A stretch of DNA of 7,675 nt, taken from Candidatus Gastranaerophilales bacterium (GTDB lineage: Bacteria; Cyanobacteriota; Vampirovibrionia; Gastranaerophilales; Gastranaerophilaceae). How positions within the stretch are numbered: position 1 is the first letter of the stretch; each line of letters opens with the position of its first letter. Below the pieces are notes generated by a model. The model saw nothing but the letters and a program-made list of their open reading frames with translations. It did not search any database and had not been told where the DNA came from. Positions 1 to 5,901 of the stretch are shown here, piece by piece. The stretch spans positions 1-7,675 of the forward strand of contig CALUUL010000072.1 of NCBI GenBank assembly GCA_944323945.1, read 5' to 3'. The translations under genes and the position numbers were made by a program.

Positions 1-1689
1 GAAATTCGTGAATTAATCATCAAAAAAGTTAATGCTATTGGTGGTCATATGGCACCAAATTTAGGGATTGTTGAAACGACTATTGCTATGCATTATGTAT
101 TTAATTCTCCTGTTGATAAATTTATATTTGATGTTTCACATCAATGTTATCCGCATAAGATTCTTACAGGGCGTAAAGATGGTTTTACTGTTCCTGAAAA
201 CTATTTAAAATATACCGGGTATACTGCGCCGGAAGAAAGTTTGCATGATTTATTTAAAATAGGGCATACATCTACTTCTGTCAGTTTAGCTGTTGGAGTA
301 GCTAAAGCAAGAGATTTGCAAAATAGAAAAGAAAATGTTATTGCTTTAATCGGTGACGGTTCTTTAACTGGCGGTGAAGCTATGGAAGGGCTTAATAATG
401 CTGCTTGTCTTGGGTCTAATATTATAATTATTGTTAATGATAATGATATGTCTATTGCGGAAAATCATGGTGGTATTTATAAAAATTTAAAATTGCTTCG
501 GGATACGAATGGTAATACCGATTGTAATTTCTTTAAATCTATTGGTTTTGACTATTTATATGTTGATGATGGCAATAATATTGAAAAAATGATTAAGGCT
601 TTAGAATCAGTTAAAGATTCAGATCATCCTATTGTTGTTCATATTAAGACTTTAAAAGGTAAAGGTTTAGAAATTGCTGAAAATAATAAAGAAACTTTTC
701 ATTGGATCTTACCTGGAACCTTAGATAAAAAAGAAGAAAGTGTTGTTCAAAATAATGAGGATTATACTTCTTTAACAACTGATTATATGCTTAAAAAGAC
801 TAAAGAAGATTCTTCTTTTATTGTTGTTAATGCTGCAACTCCCGGTGTTTTTGGTTTTTCAAAAGAATTTAGAACAAAAATGGATAAACAATATACCGAT
901 GTTGGTATTGCTGAAGAACATGCTGTTGCTTATACTTCGGCACTTGCTAAAATGGGGGCTAAACCTATTTTTGCCGTTATGAGTTCTTTTATACAAAGAG
1001 CATATGATCAAATGTCTCAAGATTTATGTCTTAACAGTTCTCCTGTTACTATGCTTGTTTATTGGGGCGCCATATCTAATGCCGATGCTACCCATCTTTG
1101 CGTTTTTGATATTCCTTTAATTAGTAATATACCAAATATGGTTTATCTCGCTCCTACTTGTAAAGAAGAATATTTAAGTATGCTTGATTGGTCTGTTAAT
1201 CAGACTCGTTATCCTGTTGCAATTAGGGTCCCTTCTTGTGAACTGACTTCTTCAGGTGTTCCTGATAATACTGATTATTCGATTTTAAATAAATATGAAA
1301 TAAAAGAAAAAGGGGATGAAATCGCAATACTTGGTCTTGGTAGTTTCTATGGACTTGCTCAAAATCTTAAGGCTGAAATTAAAAGGGTTTTGGGTATAAA
1401 TGCAACATTAATTAATCCTAAGTTTATTACTGGTATTGATTCTGAATTGCTTGAAAATTTAAAATCTAATCATAATTTAGTTATAACTTTGGAAGATGGT
1501 GTTTTAGACGGTGGCTTTGGTGAAAAAATCTCTAGATTCTATTCTGATTCAGATATGAAGGTTTTAAACTATGGCGCTATGAAAGAATTTACGGATAGAG
1601 TTAGTCTTGATGAACTATACAAACGATATCATCTGACTAAAGAATTAATAGTTTCGGATATTCAAAAAATCTTGCAAAAAGTTAGATAG
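1..1689 (+). CDS. DXS-like thiamine-diphosphate enzyme, 5'-truncated by the window edge
   Basis: The reading frame is open from base 1, so the ATG at 49 is an internal Met; 562 residues are visible and the start lies upstream. It resembles 1-deoxy-D-xylulose-5-phosphate synthase (about 620 aa), which joins pyruvate and glyceraldehyde-3-phosphate to start the MEP isoprenoid pathway. Seen in order (window residues): GGH with His16; DVSHQ with His47; the thiamine-diphosphate motif GDG 118-120 to NDND 146-149; TFHW with His234; AEEHAV with the catalytic Glu305; FIQRAYDQ with Arg333; AD-A-TH (Asp362, His365); then a transketolase-type C-terminal domain. By my alignment to E. coli Dxs recalled from memory, substrate residues R99, Y392, R420 and R478 are replaced by Glu66, Met327, Trp355 and Ser412, and a loop after SIAEN is about 30 residues shorter. 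It probably belongs to the divergent DXS-like clade that databases often label dxs. The family is confident; true DXS activity is doubtful. It ends at a terminator facing a convergent gene. Confidence 0.85.
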   Translation, partial: EIRELIIKKVNAIGGHMAPNLGIVETTIAMHYVFNSPVDKFIFDVSHQCYPHKILTGRKDGFTVPENYLKYTGYTAPEESLHDLFKIGHTSTSVSLAVGVAKARDLQNRKENVIALIGDGSLTGGEAMEGLNNAACLGSNIIIIVNDNDMSIAENHGGIYKNLKLLRDTNGNTDCNFFKSIGFDYLYVDDGNNIEKMIKALESVKDSDHPIVVHIKTLKGKGLEIAENNKETFHWILPGTLDKKEESVVQNNEDYTSLTTDYMLKKTKEDSSFIVVNAATPGVFGFSKEFRTKMDKQYTDVGIAEEHAVAYTSALAKMGAKPIFAVMSSFIQRAYDQMSQDLCLNSSPVTMLVYWGAISNADATHLCVFDIPLISNIPNMVYLAPTCKEEYLSMLDWSVNQTRYPVAIRVPSCELTSSGVPDNTDYSILNKYEIKEKGDEIAILGLGSFYGLAQNLKAEIKRVLGINATLINPKFITGIDSELLENLKSNHNLVITLEDGVLDGGFGEKISRFYSDSDMKVLNYGAMKEFTDRVSLDELYKRYHLTKELIVSDIQKILQKVR

Positions 1690-1706
1690 TTTTAATCTTT
1701 ATTAAA

Positions 1707-1742
1707 AAAGAATCCTTTTTATTAGAGTAAAAAGGATTCTTT
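1707..1742 (+). terminator. Rho-independent terminator between convergent genes, probably bidirectional
   Basis: A perfect 15-bp inverted repeat pairs 1707-1721 with 1728-1742 around a 6-nt loop, starting 17 nt after the stop of the DXS-like gene. On the plus strand the stem is followed by ACTTTTAT. On the minus strand the exit side is a run of six T, so the same hairpin is the better terminator for the convergent minus-strand gene that ends at 1871. The stem is perfect; bidirectional use is inferred. Confidence 0.8.
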
Positions 1743-1824
1743 ACTTTTATAATCTCCGAGAAAAAATTTACAATAAGCTGAAAGTGTGAGTGAATTTTTT
1801 TTCAGTGGCGTTTTCAAAAGGTGG

Positions 1825-1861
1825 GTACTTTGATAGTGAGTTATCCTTGCTATCAAAGTGC
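1825..1861. repeat. Inverted repeat of unknown role downstream of the phosphatase-family gene
   Basis: ACTTTGATAG (1827-1836) pairs perfectly with CTATCAAAGT (1850-1859). A G-T and a G-C pair extend it outward to 1825/1861, giving a 12-bp stem with a 13-nt loop. It lies 10 nt beyond the stop of the minus-strand gene. Neither side has a good T-run, so it is a weak terminator at best. It could instead stabilise the mRNA 3' end or be a protein-binding site. Confidence 0.45.
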
Positions 1862-1870
1862 GATACTAGA

Positions 1871-2842
1871 TTAAATTGCAAATTCCACAAAAACAGGAAA
1901 ATGGTCGCTTCCAAAAAACTTACCTTGTTTATATTCTATTGGAGTTATATCTTTTGTAGAAAGAATATGTTCTACGGTTATCCTTAATATTGGGAAATGA
2001 TATGTATTCCAGCTTCCTTCATGGATATTACCGCTTATTGTTTGAGCGTCGTTTATGTTTGTTGATTTTATATATTTTTTATAAGCGGGGGAAAATGCTG
2101 TTGTATTAAAATCTCCTGCTATTATAAGGTTTTTAGTATTATTATTTATTATTTCATTTATTTGTTTTAGCATTTCATTTCTTATTAGAAAATATTCTTT
2201 TTGTAATGGTGGAAGCGTATGCACTCCATATATTTGAATTTTTCTTCCGTTTATATCTATTTGGGCATTAGCAACAGGAAGATCATATTCTGTCCATTCT
2301 TCAATCTTTGAATTGATAAAAGGAAATTTTGAATATAATGCAATTCCAAAATTATCATCTCTTTCTTGTTCTATATAATACGGATATTGTTTCTTTAAAT
2401 CTGAAATTCCTAAAAGCCAGTATCTATCTACTTCTTGCATAATAATGATATCTGGATTTTCTTTTTTTATTTCTTCTAATAATAAATTATATTTATTATT
2501 ACTGGTTAAAACATTATATAATGCCAGTTTTAAAGTGTTTTGATTTGTAGTATTAAAGTTTGTTTGGAAAAAATATGGTCTCAAATCTGAAAAATTCATT
2601 AAAATTATGAGAATTGAAACTATAATTCCAAAAACAAATTTTCTGTTAATAGTTGAAAGATATAAAAATACTATAGAAAAAATGATTCCAATATAAAAAT
2701 AATGTAATTTAAAATGAGATAAAATTTCGGTTATATGGTTTTGAGATGGTATATTTGCCATGATATTTATAATTATGAATATAGAAAAAAGTATAATTGC
2801 TCTTTTGATAATAAATCTATTAAATTTATCTTTTAAATTCAT
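1871..2842 (-). CDS. Membrane-anchored endonuclease/exonuclease/phosphatase (EEP) family protein, YafD-like
   Basis: This 323-aa protein has three predicted membrane helices (about residues 15-31, 49-63 and 68-84) followed by an EEP fold of the DNase I/exonuclease III type, a family of metal-dependent phosphoesterases acting on nucleic acids, inositol phosphates or phospholipids. Catalytic motifs in order: LYNVL (Asn110), MQEVD (Glu137), YGVHT (His208), AGDFN (Asp244, Asn246) and SDHFPV (Asp313, His314). The position that is normally Asp in the YDRI/IDHI motif is Glu291 here (VEHI, codon at 1970-1972), a conservative but unusual change. The start at 2842 is preferred because AAAAGG lies 11-12 nt upstream; the ATG at 2852-2854 would add four residues but abuts that AAAAGG with no spacer. 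The number of helices and the positive-inside rule leave the side of the catalytic domain uncertain. It is transcribed alone. The fold is confident; the substrate is unknown. Confidence 0.85.
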   Translation of the reverse strand: MNLKDKFNRFIIKRAIILFSIFIIINIMANIPSQNHITEILSHFKLHYFYIGIIFSIVFLYLSTINRKFVFGIIVSILIILMNFSDLRPYFFQTNFNTTNQNTLKLALYNVLTSNNKYNLLLEEIKKENPDIIIMQEVDRYWLLGISDLKKQYPYYIEQERDDNFGIALYSKFPFINSKIEEWTEYDLPVANAQIDINGRKIQIYGVHTLPPLQKEYFLIRNEMLKQINEIINNNTKNLIIAGDFNTTAFSPAYKKYIKSTNINDAQTISGNIHEGSWNTYHFPILRITVEHILSTKDITPIEYKQGKFFGSDHFPVFVEFAI

Positions 2843-2891
2843 TAAAAAATACATCCTTTTTATTTTTATTGTTATTTATATCTTAAAATAT

Positions 2892-2920
2892 TTGGAACGA
2901 AGTATATATTGTTGTCTAAT
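2892..2920 (+). promoter_or_regulatory. Candidate sigma-70-type promoter for the 75-aa gene
   Basis: TTGGAA (2892-2897) and TCTAAT (2915-2920) are separated by 17 bp, two and one mismatches from consensus. Transcription would begin near 2927, leaving a leader of about 57 nt before the ATG at 2984. The DNA here is AT-rich, so chance matches are likely. Confidence 0.4.
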
Positions 2921-2983
2921 TCATAAGTTTGATTACTTCCTTTAATATCAAAAAACTTGATGAAAATGGAAGTCTAAAGAATT

Positions 2984-3211
2984 ATGAAAGTTCAAAATAT
3001 TACTTATAATAACACATTAAAACCTGCTTTTAAAAGATATATCAGTTACGAAAATTATTATGATGATTATGGAATATATAATAAGCAATTGTCTATAAAA
3101 GATATTTTTATCTCTTCAAGTATTGTTTCTGGATTATTGCTTGCTGTAGGTTCAATTTTTACACACAAAGACAAAATTATAGATATGTTTAAGAAAAAAA
3201 GGATAATATAA
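2984..3211 (+). CDS. Hypothetical 75-aa single-pass membrane protein with N-terminal PAFK motif
   Basis: I do not recognise this protein. The first 38 residues are polar and Tyr-rich and include PAFKRY at 14-19. Residues about 40-59 form one hydrophobic helix (IFISSSIVSGLLLAVGSIF), followed by a short cationic tail ending KKKRII. The hydrophobic stretch is too far from the N-terminus for a signal peptide, so it is probably a tail-like anchor with the basic end in the cytoplasm. The ribosome site is weak (GGAAG 11 nt or AAAGA 3 nt before the ATG). It lies in a group of three orphan genes, and the next one has a similar P-x-F motif near its start. The coherent membrane protein design argues that it is real. 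No function can be assigned. Confidence 0.6.
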   Translation: MKVQNITYNNTLKPAFKRYISYENYYDDYGIYNKQLSIKDIFISSSIVSGLLLAVGSIFTHKDKIIDMFKKKRII

Positions 3212-3338
3212 AAATAGCTACTGTTTCTTCTCTAAATAAGGTGATATAAAAATTATTTGAATTACGAATTTTTATGTAAAAATTTCTTCATATTTTATGA
3301 AAAAATAAAATGTTCTTGTTTTGTATAAACAAAAAGTT

Positions 3339-3343
3339 AGGAG
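3339..3343 (+). promoter_or_regulatory. Ribosome binding site fixing the start of the 152-aa gene
   Basis: A perfect AGGAG lies 5 nt before the ATG at 3349. The longer frame, which would begin at the ATG at 3310, has no comparable site, so 3349 is taken as the start. Confidence 0.8.
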
Positions 3344-3348
3344 AAAAT

Positions 3349-3807
3349 ATGAACATTTCTAGTTATTCAAATTGTTTACCAAAATTTGGTGCGTTATATG
3401 TTGATAAATCAGGCATGGGTGATACTGCTTCTGCTCTTGCCGAGTCTCTTTCCAGACAGATTGAATATACTGATTCTATTGATAAACTCGATAAAATGGG
3501 TGTGGATACAATTATAATTAAAGATCCTAAAAATGCAGAAGATAGAGCTATGATAGCTTTTATTGATCCTCAAAATAGATTATATAAAGTTGGAAATAAA
3601 GATCATATTAAAACCGGAAAATTATATGATATAGGTTTAAGAGATATGGTTTATGATGAAAATACGGATGCGGTTCTAAAGGCAGCTGAAGATATAGTTT
3701 CAGGTCGTTTGACTAAAAAAACTTCAAAAAAGACTCAAACTCTTGCTGCTATATTAAACGCTTTCCCTATTAGGAATAATAATATAGGCATTGATTATAT
3801 TGTTTAG
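3349..3807 (+). CDS. Hypothetical 152-aa protein with N-terminal PKFGA motif
   Basis: I do not recognise this protein. The ATG at 3349 is chosen over the in-frame ATG at 3310 because of a perfect AGGAG 5 nt upstream. Residues 1-20 hold the motif LPKFGALYV, with P-x-F at 11-13. After a short Ser/Ala helix (about 25-40), the rest looks like a small globular alpha/beta domain, for example VDTIIIKDP and MIAFIDPQNRLYKVG, ending in a Lys/Thr-rich linker (about 118-128) and a hydrophobic tail. There is no membrane helix or signal peptide. It lies 137 nt after the 75-aa gene on the same strand. Both genes share a P-x-F motif at nearly the same depth, though the rest of the sequences do not resemble each other. 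The strong ribosome site and even codon use support a real gene. Function is unknown. Confidence 0.7.
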   Translation: MNISSYSNCLPKFGALYVDKSGMGDTASALAESLSRQIEYTDSIDKLDKMGVDTIIIKDPKNAEDRAMIAFIDPQNRLYKVGNKDHIKTGKLYDIGLRDMVYDENTDAVLKAAEDIVSGRLTKKTSKKTQTLAAILNAFPIRNNNIGIDYIV

Positions 3808-3832
3808 GTCTTACTAGTTGGTTTTTACCTAT

Positions 3833-3861
3833 AAAAAAAAGACGAAATCAATGTTTCGTCT
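3833..3861 (-). terminator. Rho-independent terminator of the 176-aa minus-strand gene
   Basis: GACGAAA (3841-3847) pairs with TTTCGTC (3854-3860) around a 6-nt loop, with one more A-T pair at 3840/3861. Read on the minus strand, the stem is followed by a run of eight T (3840 down to 3833), the classical form. It begins 25 nt after the stop at 3886. On the plus strand there is no T-run, so it serves the minus gene. Confidence 0.85.
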
Positions 3862-3885
3862 CGGAAAAACAAGTAACAATGTATA

Positions 3886-4416
3886 TTAGGCAAAAATATT
3901 TATAGAATTTGTAAAGATTGAATCAGATTCTTCTTTTTCTGATTTTTGTTCAGCAGGCATGTAAAATGAAAATGGATTAGAACCTCTTTTATCTTTATTC
4001 ATATTTTTTGTTTCAGAAATTTGAGAAGAAGCTAAAACAATTTGGTCTTCAGGAGCTTTTTTAGTATTTTCAACGCTAAAAGCAGCTTGACCGTTATTTT
4101 CTTTAGATGTAAATAAACTTTGAGCAGCTTGTGCATTTAAATATTGAACATTGGAATTAAAGTTTGTGCTTAAATTAATACCAAAATCAGTAGCTGCTTT
4201 TGAAGCTTGGAGTGCCACTTCTCCGTTTGTTCTTGCAGAATATAAATCAGTACCAATGTTTACTCTGTTAAATTTAGATAAATCTAATTTAGAAACATCA
4301 ACAGTTTGACTGTTATTTGGATTTAAAATTTGTTCAGTAACGCGTGCTAATGCTTGACTATCAATGATAGGTCTAGCAGAATTTGCACCATATAATGAAC
4401 CCACATTTAATCCCAT
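3886..4416 (-). CDS. Hypothetical 176-aa Ser/Asn/Ala-rich protein
   Basis: I do not recognise this protein. It has no membrane helix, signal peptide or cysteine. Residues about 19-32 (DSQALARVTEQILN) could form an amphipathic helix. The middle (about 55-115) is rich in Asn, Ser, Ala and Gln (ASKAATDFGINLSTNFNSNVQ). The last 60 residues are charged and low-complexity (KNMNKDKRGSNPF, EQKSEKEESDS) and probably disordered, ending in NSINIFA. The start is well supported by AAGG 5 nt before the ATG, with a GGAG further upstream. The gene has its own candidate promoter (TTGTCA, 17 bp, TATCAC) and a strong terminator, so it is probably a well-expressed single transcript, divergent from rplS. The composition recalls structural or surface-associated proteins, but that is only an impression. 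Function is unknown. Confidence 0.7.
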   Translation of the reverse strand: MGLNVGSLYGANSARPIIDSQALARVTEQILNPNNSQTVDVSKLDLSKFNRVNIGTDLYSARTNGEVALQASKAATDFGINLSTNFNSNVQYLNAQAAQSLFTSKENNGQAAFSVENTKKAPEDQIVLASSQISETKNMNKDKRGSNPFSFYMPAEQKSEKEESDSIFTNSINIFA

Positions 4417-4429
4417 TTTTGCCTTTTCT

Positions 4430-4455
4430 CCAATAACTTATGTTTTAGTTATCGG
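4430..4455. repeat. Inverted repeat at the predicted transcription start of the 176-aa gene
   Basis: CCAATAACT (4430-4438) and AGTTATCGG (4447-4455) form a 9-bp stem with one G-T pair and an 8-nt loop, just upstream of the minus-strand Shine-Dalgarno region. The outer base at 4455 is also the edge of the predicted -10 box. It may therefore be a repressor site on DNA, or a leader hairpin if transcription starts further upstream. Confidence 0.4.
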
Positions 4456-4483
4456 TGATAAAAAATTAAAACTTTAATGACAA
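4455..4483 (-). promoter_or_regulatory. Candidate sigma-70-type promoter for the 176-aa gene
   Basis: On the minus strand TTGTCA (plus 4478-4483) is followed after exactly 17 bp by TATCAC (plus 4455-4460): five of six and four of six matches to consensus. The start of transcription would fall near 4448, giving a leader of about 30 nt. Confidence 0.5.
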
Positions 4484-4548
4484 GTAATTATTTATTAATA
4501 TTTGTAAACGGTTTTTTAATTAATTTCTTGCAAATTTGAAAAAAGTGC

Positions 4549-4577
4549 TTGAAGAAAAAACATGTTTTAAATATTAT
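4549..4577 (+). promoter_or_regulatory. Sigma-70-type promoter of rplS
   Basis: TTGAAG (4549-4554) and TATTAT (4572-4577) are separated by the ideal 17 bp. Transcription would start near 4584, leaving a leader of about 30 nt before the ATG at 4615. It implies that rplS is transcribed independently of any upstream ribosomal operon. Confidence 0.65.
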
Positions 4578-4614
4578 ATAGTAACGTATAAATACAATGC
4601 AAAGGAATGTAGTC

Positions 4615-4968
4615 ATGAACCCTATAGTAGAAAGTTTAGGAAAAAAATATTTAGATAAAGAATTACCGGAATTAAATCCCGGAGATACAGTTAGAGTTTC
4701 TGTTAGAATTGTAGAAGGTAACAAAGAAAGAACACAAGCATTTGAAGGTACAATTCTTAAGAAAAGAGGAAGTGGAATAGGTAAAACTATTACAGTAAGA
4801 AAGATTTTTCAAGGCGTAGGCGTTGAACGTGTTTTCCCTGTATATTCTCCACGTGTAGAAAAAATCACTGTTGTAAGACGCGGTGATGTTAAACGTGCTA
4901 AGTTGTATTACTTAAGAGAACGCTCTGGTAAAGCAACTCGTATTAGAGAAAAAATCGAAAAAAAATAG
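4615..4968 (+). CDS. rplS: 50S ribosomal protein L19
   Basis: This is ribosomal protein L19, a 117-aa structural protein of the large subunit located at the interface with the 30S subunit (bridge region). Family hallmarks are all present: LNPGDTVRV near residue 25, [16 protein letters not shown] in the middle, [21 protein letters not shown], then [16 protein letters not shown] and a basic C-terminus. Length matches the usual 115-120 aa. The start at 4615 (MNPIVES) is chosen because AAGGA at 4602-4606 lies 8 nt upstream; the in-frame ATG at 4597 would put that site inside the gene. It has its own promoter and is followed by a hairpin, then by rbgA and rnhB, which matches the 3' half of the common rpsP-rimM-trmD-rplS-ylqF-rnhB order. 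The first three genes of that order are absent immediately upstream. Confidence 0.97.
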   Translation: MNPIVESLGKKYLDKELPELNPGDTVRVSVRIVEGNKERTQAFEGTILKKRGSGIGKTITVRKIFQGVGVERVFPVYSPRVEKITVVRRGDVKRAKLYYLRERSGKATRIREKIEKK

Positions 4969-4983
4969 ATTAGGAATATAGAA

Positions 4984-5033
4984 AATATAAAAGCCATAGT
5001 CATTGTTTTTACTTTGAGTATGGCTTTTATATT
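4984..5033 (+). terminator. Hairpin terminator or attenuator between rplS and rbgA
   Basis: A perfect 15-bp inverted repeat pairs 4984-4998 with 5019-5033 around a 20-nt loop, beginning 16 nt after the rplS stop. The 3' arm contains CTTTTATATT, so the T-rich tract is part of the stem. It probably ends most rplS transcripts or partly limits read-through to rbgA, because I see no strong promoter between the hairpin and rbgA. Confidence 0.7.
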
Positions 5034-5061
5034 ATCAGAATAAATTAAATAAGAGGTTGAG

Positions 5062-5901
5062 ATGGAACATATTCATTGGTATCCGGGGCATATAGCTAAA
5101 GCAGAAAAAAAATTAAAAGAGCAAGTTAATATTGTTGATGTAGTAATTGAAGTTTTAGATGCAAGAATACCTGAAAGTTCTACATATCCTGATATTGAAA
5201 AACTCTTAAGAGATAAGCCTCGATTAATTTTAATGAATAAAGCAGATTTAGCAAATAATGAACAAACCCAAAAATGGGTAAAAATAATAAAAGAAAAAAC
5301 AAACTGTACTGTTTTAGCTACAAGTGCATCTGATAACAAAGATTTATCAAAAATATTAAATAAAGTTATTGAATTGGGACAACCGAAGATAATAGCCCTT
5401 GTAAAAAAAGGATTATTGCCTCGAGCCGTTAGAGTTATGGTGGTAGGAATGCCAAACGTAGGAAAATCAAGCATAATAAATAAATTAATAAAAAAGACAA
5501 AGGCAAAAACGGGTGCAAAAGCAGGTGTTACACGTGATCAGCAATGGGTTAGAATAAACCCAAAAATCGATTTACTTGATACCCCTGGTATTATCCCTTT
5601 AAAACAAGAAGATCAACAAAAAGCATATAAATTGGCATTTGTTGATTCTATTGGAGAAAATGCTTACGATGTTGAAGCTGTTGCAGAGATCTTTATTAAA
5701 AATGTTAATGAAATTTATCCTGATTTAATTAAAAACTATTATAAATTAGAGGATGAAGAAGTTAATATTGCAAATATAGCATTAAGAAGAAATTGGATAG
5801 TTCAAGGCGGCAGAGCTGATACTAAAAGATGTGCACAAAATATTTTAAATGATTTCAGAACAGGCAGATTAGGTAAACTTACTTTGGATGTCAATGAATA
5901 A
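5062..5901 (+). CDS. rbgA: Ribosome-assembly GTPase RbgA/YlqF
   Basis: This 279-aa protein is a circularly permuted GTPase that acts late in 50S subunit assembly; in Bacillus subtilis its loss stalls assembly at a 45S particle. The permuted order is visible: G4 NKAD (59-62), G5 SAS (88-90), G1 GMPNVGKSS (129-137), G2 Thr157 in GVTRDQQW, and G3 DTPG (173-176). The N-terminal WYPGH motif carries His10, equivalent to the His9 implicated in GTP hydrolysis in the B. subtilis protein. The C-terminal helical domain (about 185-279) is the ribosome-binding part. Length matches the family (about 280 aa). AGAGG lies 5 nt before the ATG. It follows rplS after a hairpin and overlaps the start of rnhB, so rbgA and rnhB are very likely co-transcribed and translationally coupled. 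Confidence 0.95.
   Translation: MEHIHWYPGHIAKAEKKLKEQVNIVDVVIEVLDARIPESSTYPDIEKLLRDKPRLILMNKADLANNEQTQKWVKIIKEKTNCTVLATSASDNKDLSKILNKVIELGQPKIIALVKKGLLPRAVRVMVVGMPNVGKSSIINKLIKKTKAKTGAKAGVTRDQQWVRINPKIDLLDTPGIIPLKQEDQQKAYKLAFVDSIGENAYDVEAVAEIFIKNVNEIYPDLIKNYYKLEDEEVNIANIALRRNWIVQGGRADTKRCAQNILNDFRTGRLGKLTLDVNE

Noticed and set aside
1790..1987. Open frame of 65 codons on the plus strand
   Set aside because: It begins with GTG without a ribosome site, runs through the inverted repeat and overlaps the conserved C-terminal SDH and VEH motifs of the phosphatase-family gene on the other strand.
2760..2945. Open frame of 61 codons on the plus strand
   Set aside because: It is mostly antisense to the membrane-helix part of the phosphatase-family gene; its Ile/Leu/Phe richness is what AT-rich antisense DNA gives.
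3246..3275. AT-only inverted repeat (9-bp arms, 12-nt loop) after the 75-aa gene
   Set aside because: The arms contain only A and T and there is no T-run after it; such matches are expected by chance in this DNA.
3310..3348. Upstream ATG that would lengthen the 152-aa protein by 13 residues
   Set aside because: There is no ribosome site before it, whereas a perfect AGGAG precedes the ATG at 3349.
3805..3831. TAGGT/ACCTA pairing as a terminator for the 152-aa gene
   Set aside because: Only five pairs around a 17-nt loop; too weak to call.
4597..4614. Upstream ATG that would lengthen L19 by six residues
   Set aside because: The AAGGA at 4602-4606 is well placed for the ATG at 4615, and the family normally starts at that point.
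4488..4724. Minus-strand open frame of 78 codons across the rplS promoter
   Set aside because: It is antisense to the conserved start of rplS and to its promoter, and its sequence shows no family features.
5073..5474. Minus-strand open frame of 133 codons inside rbgA
   Set aside because: It is the shadow of the highly conserved RbgA sequence, including its G1 motif.
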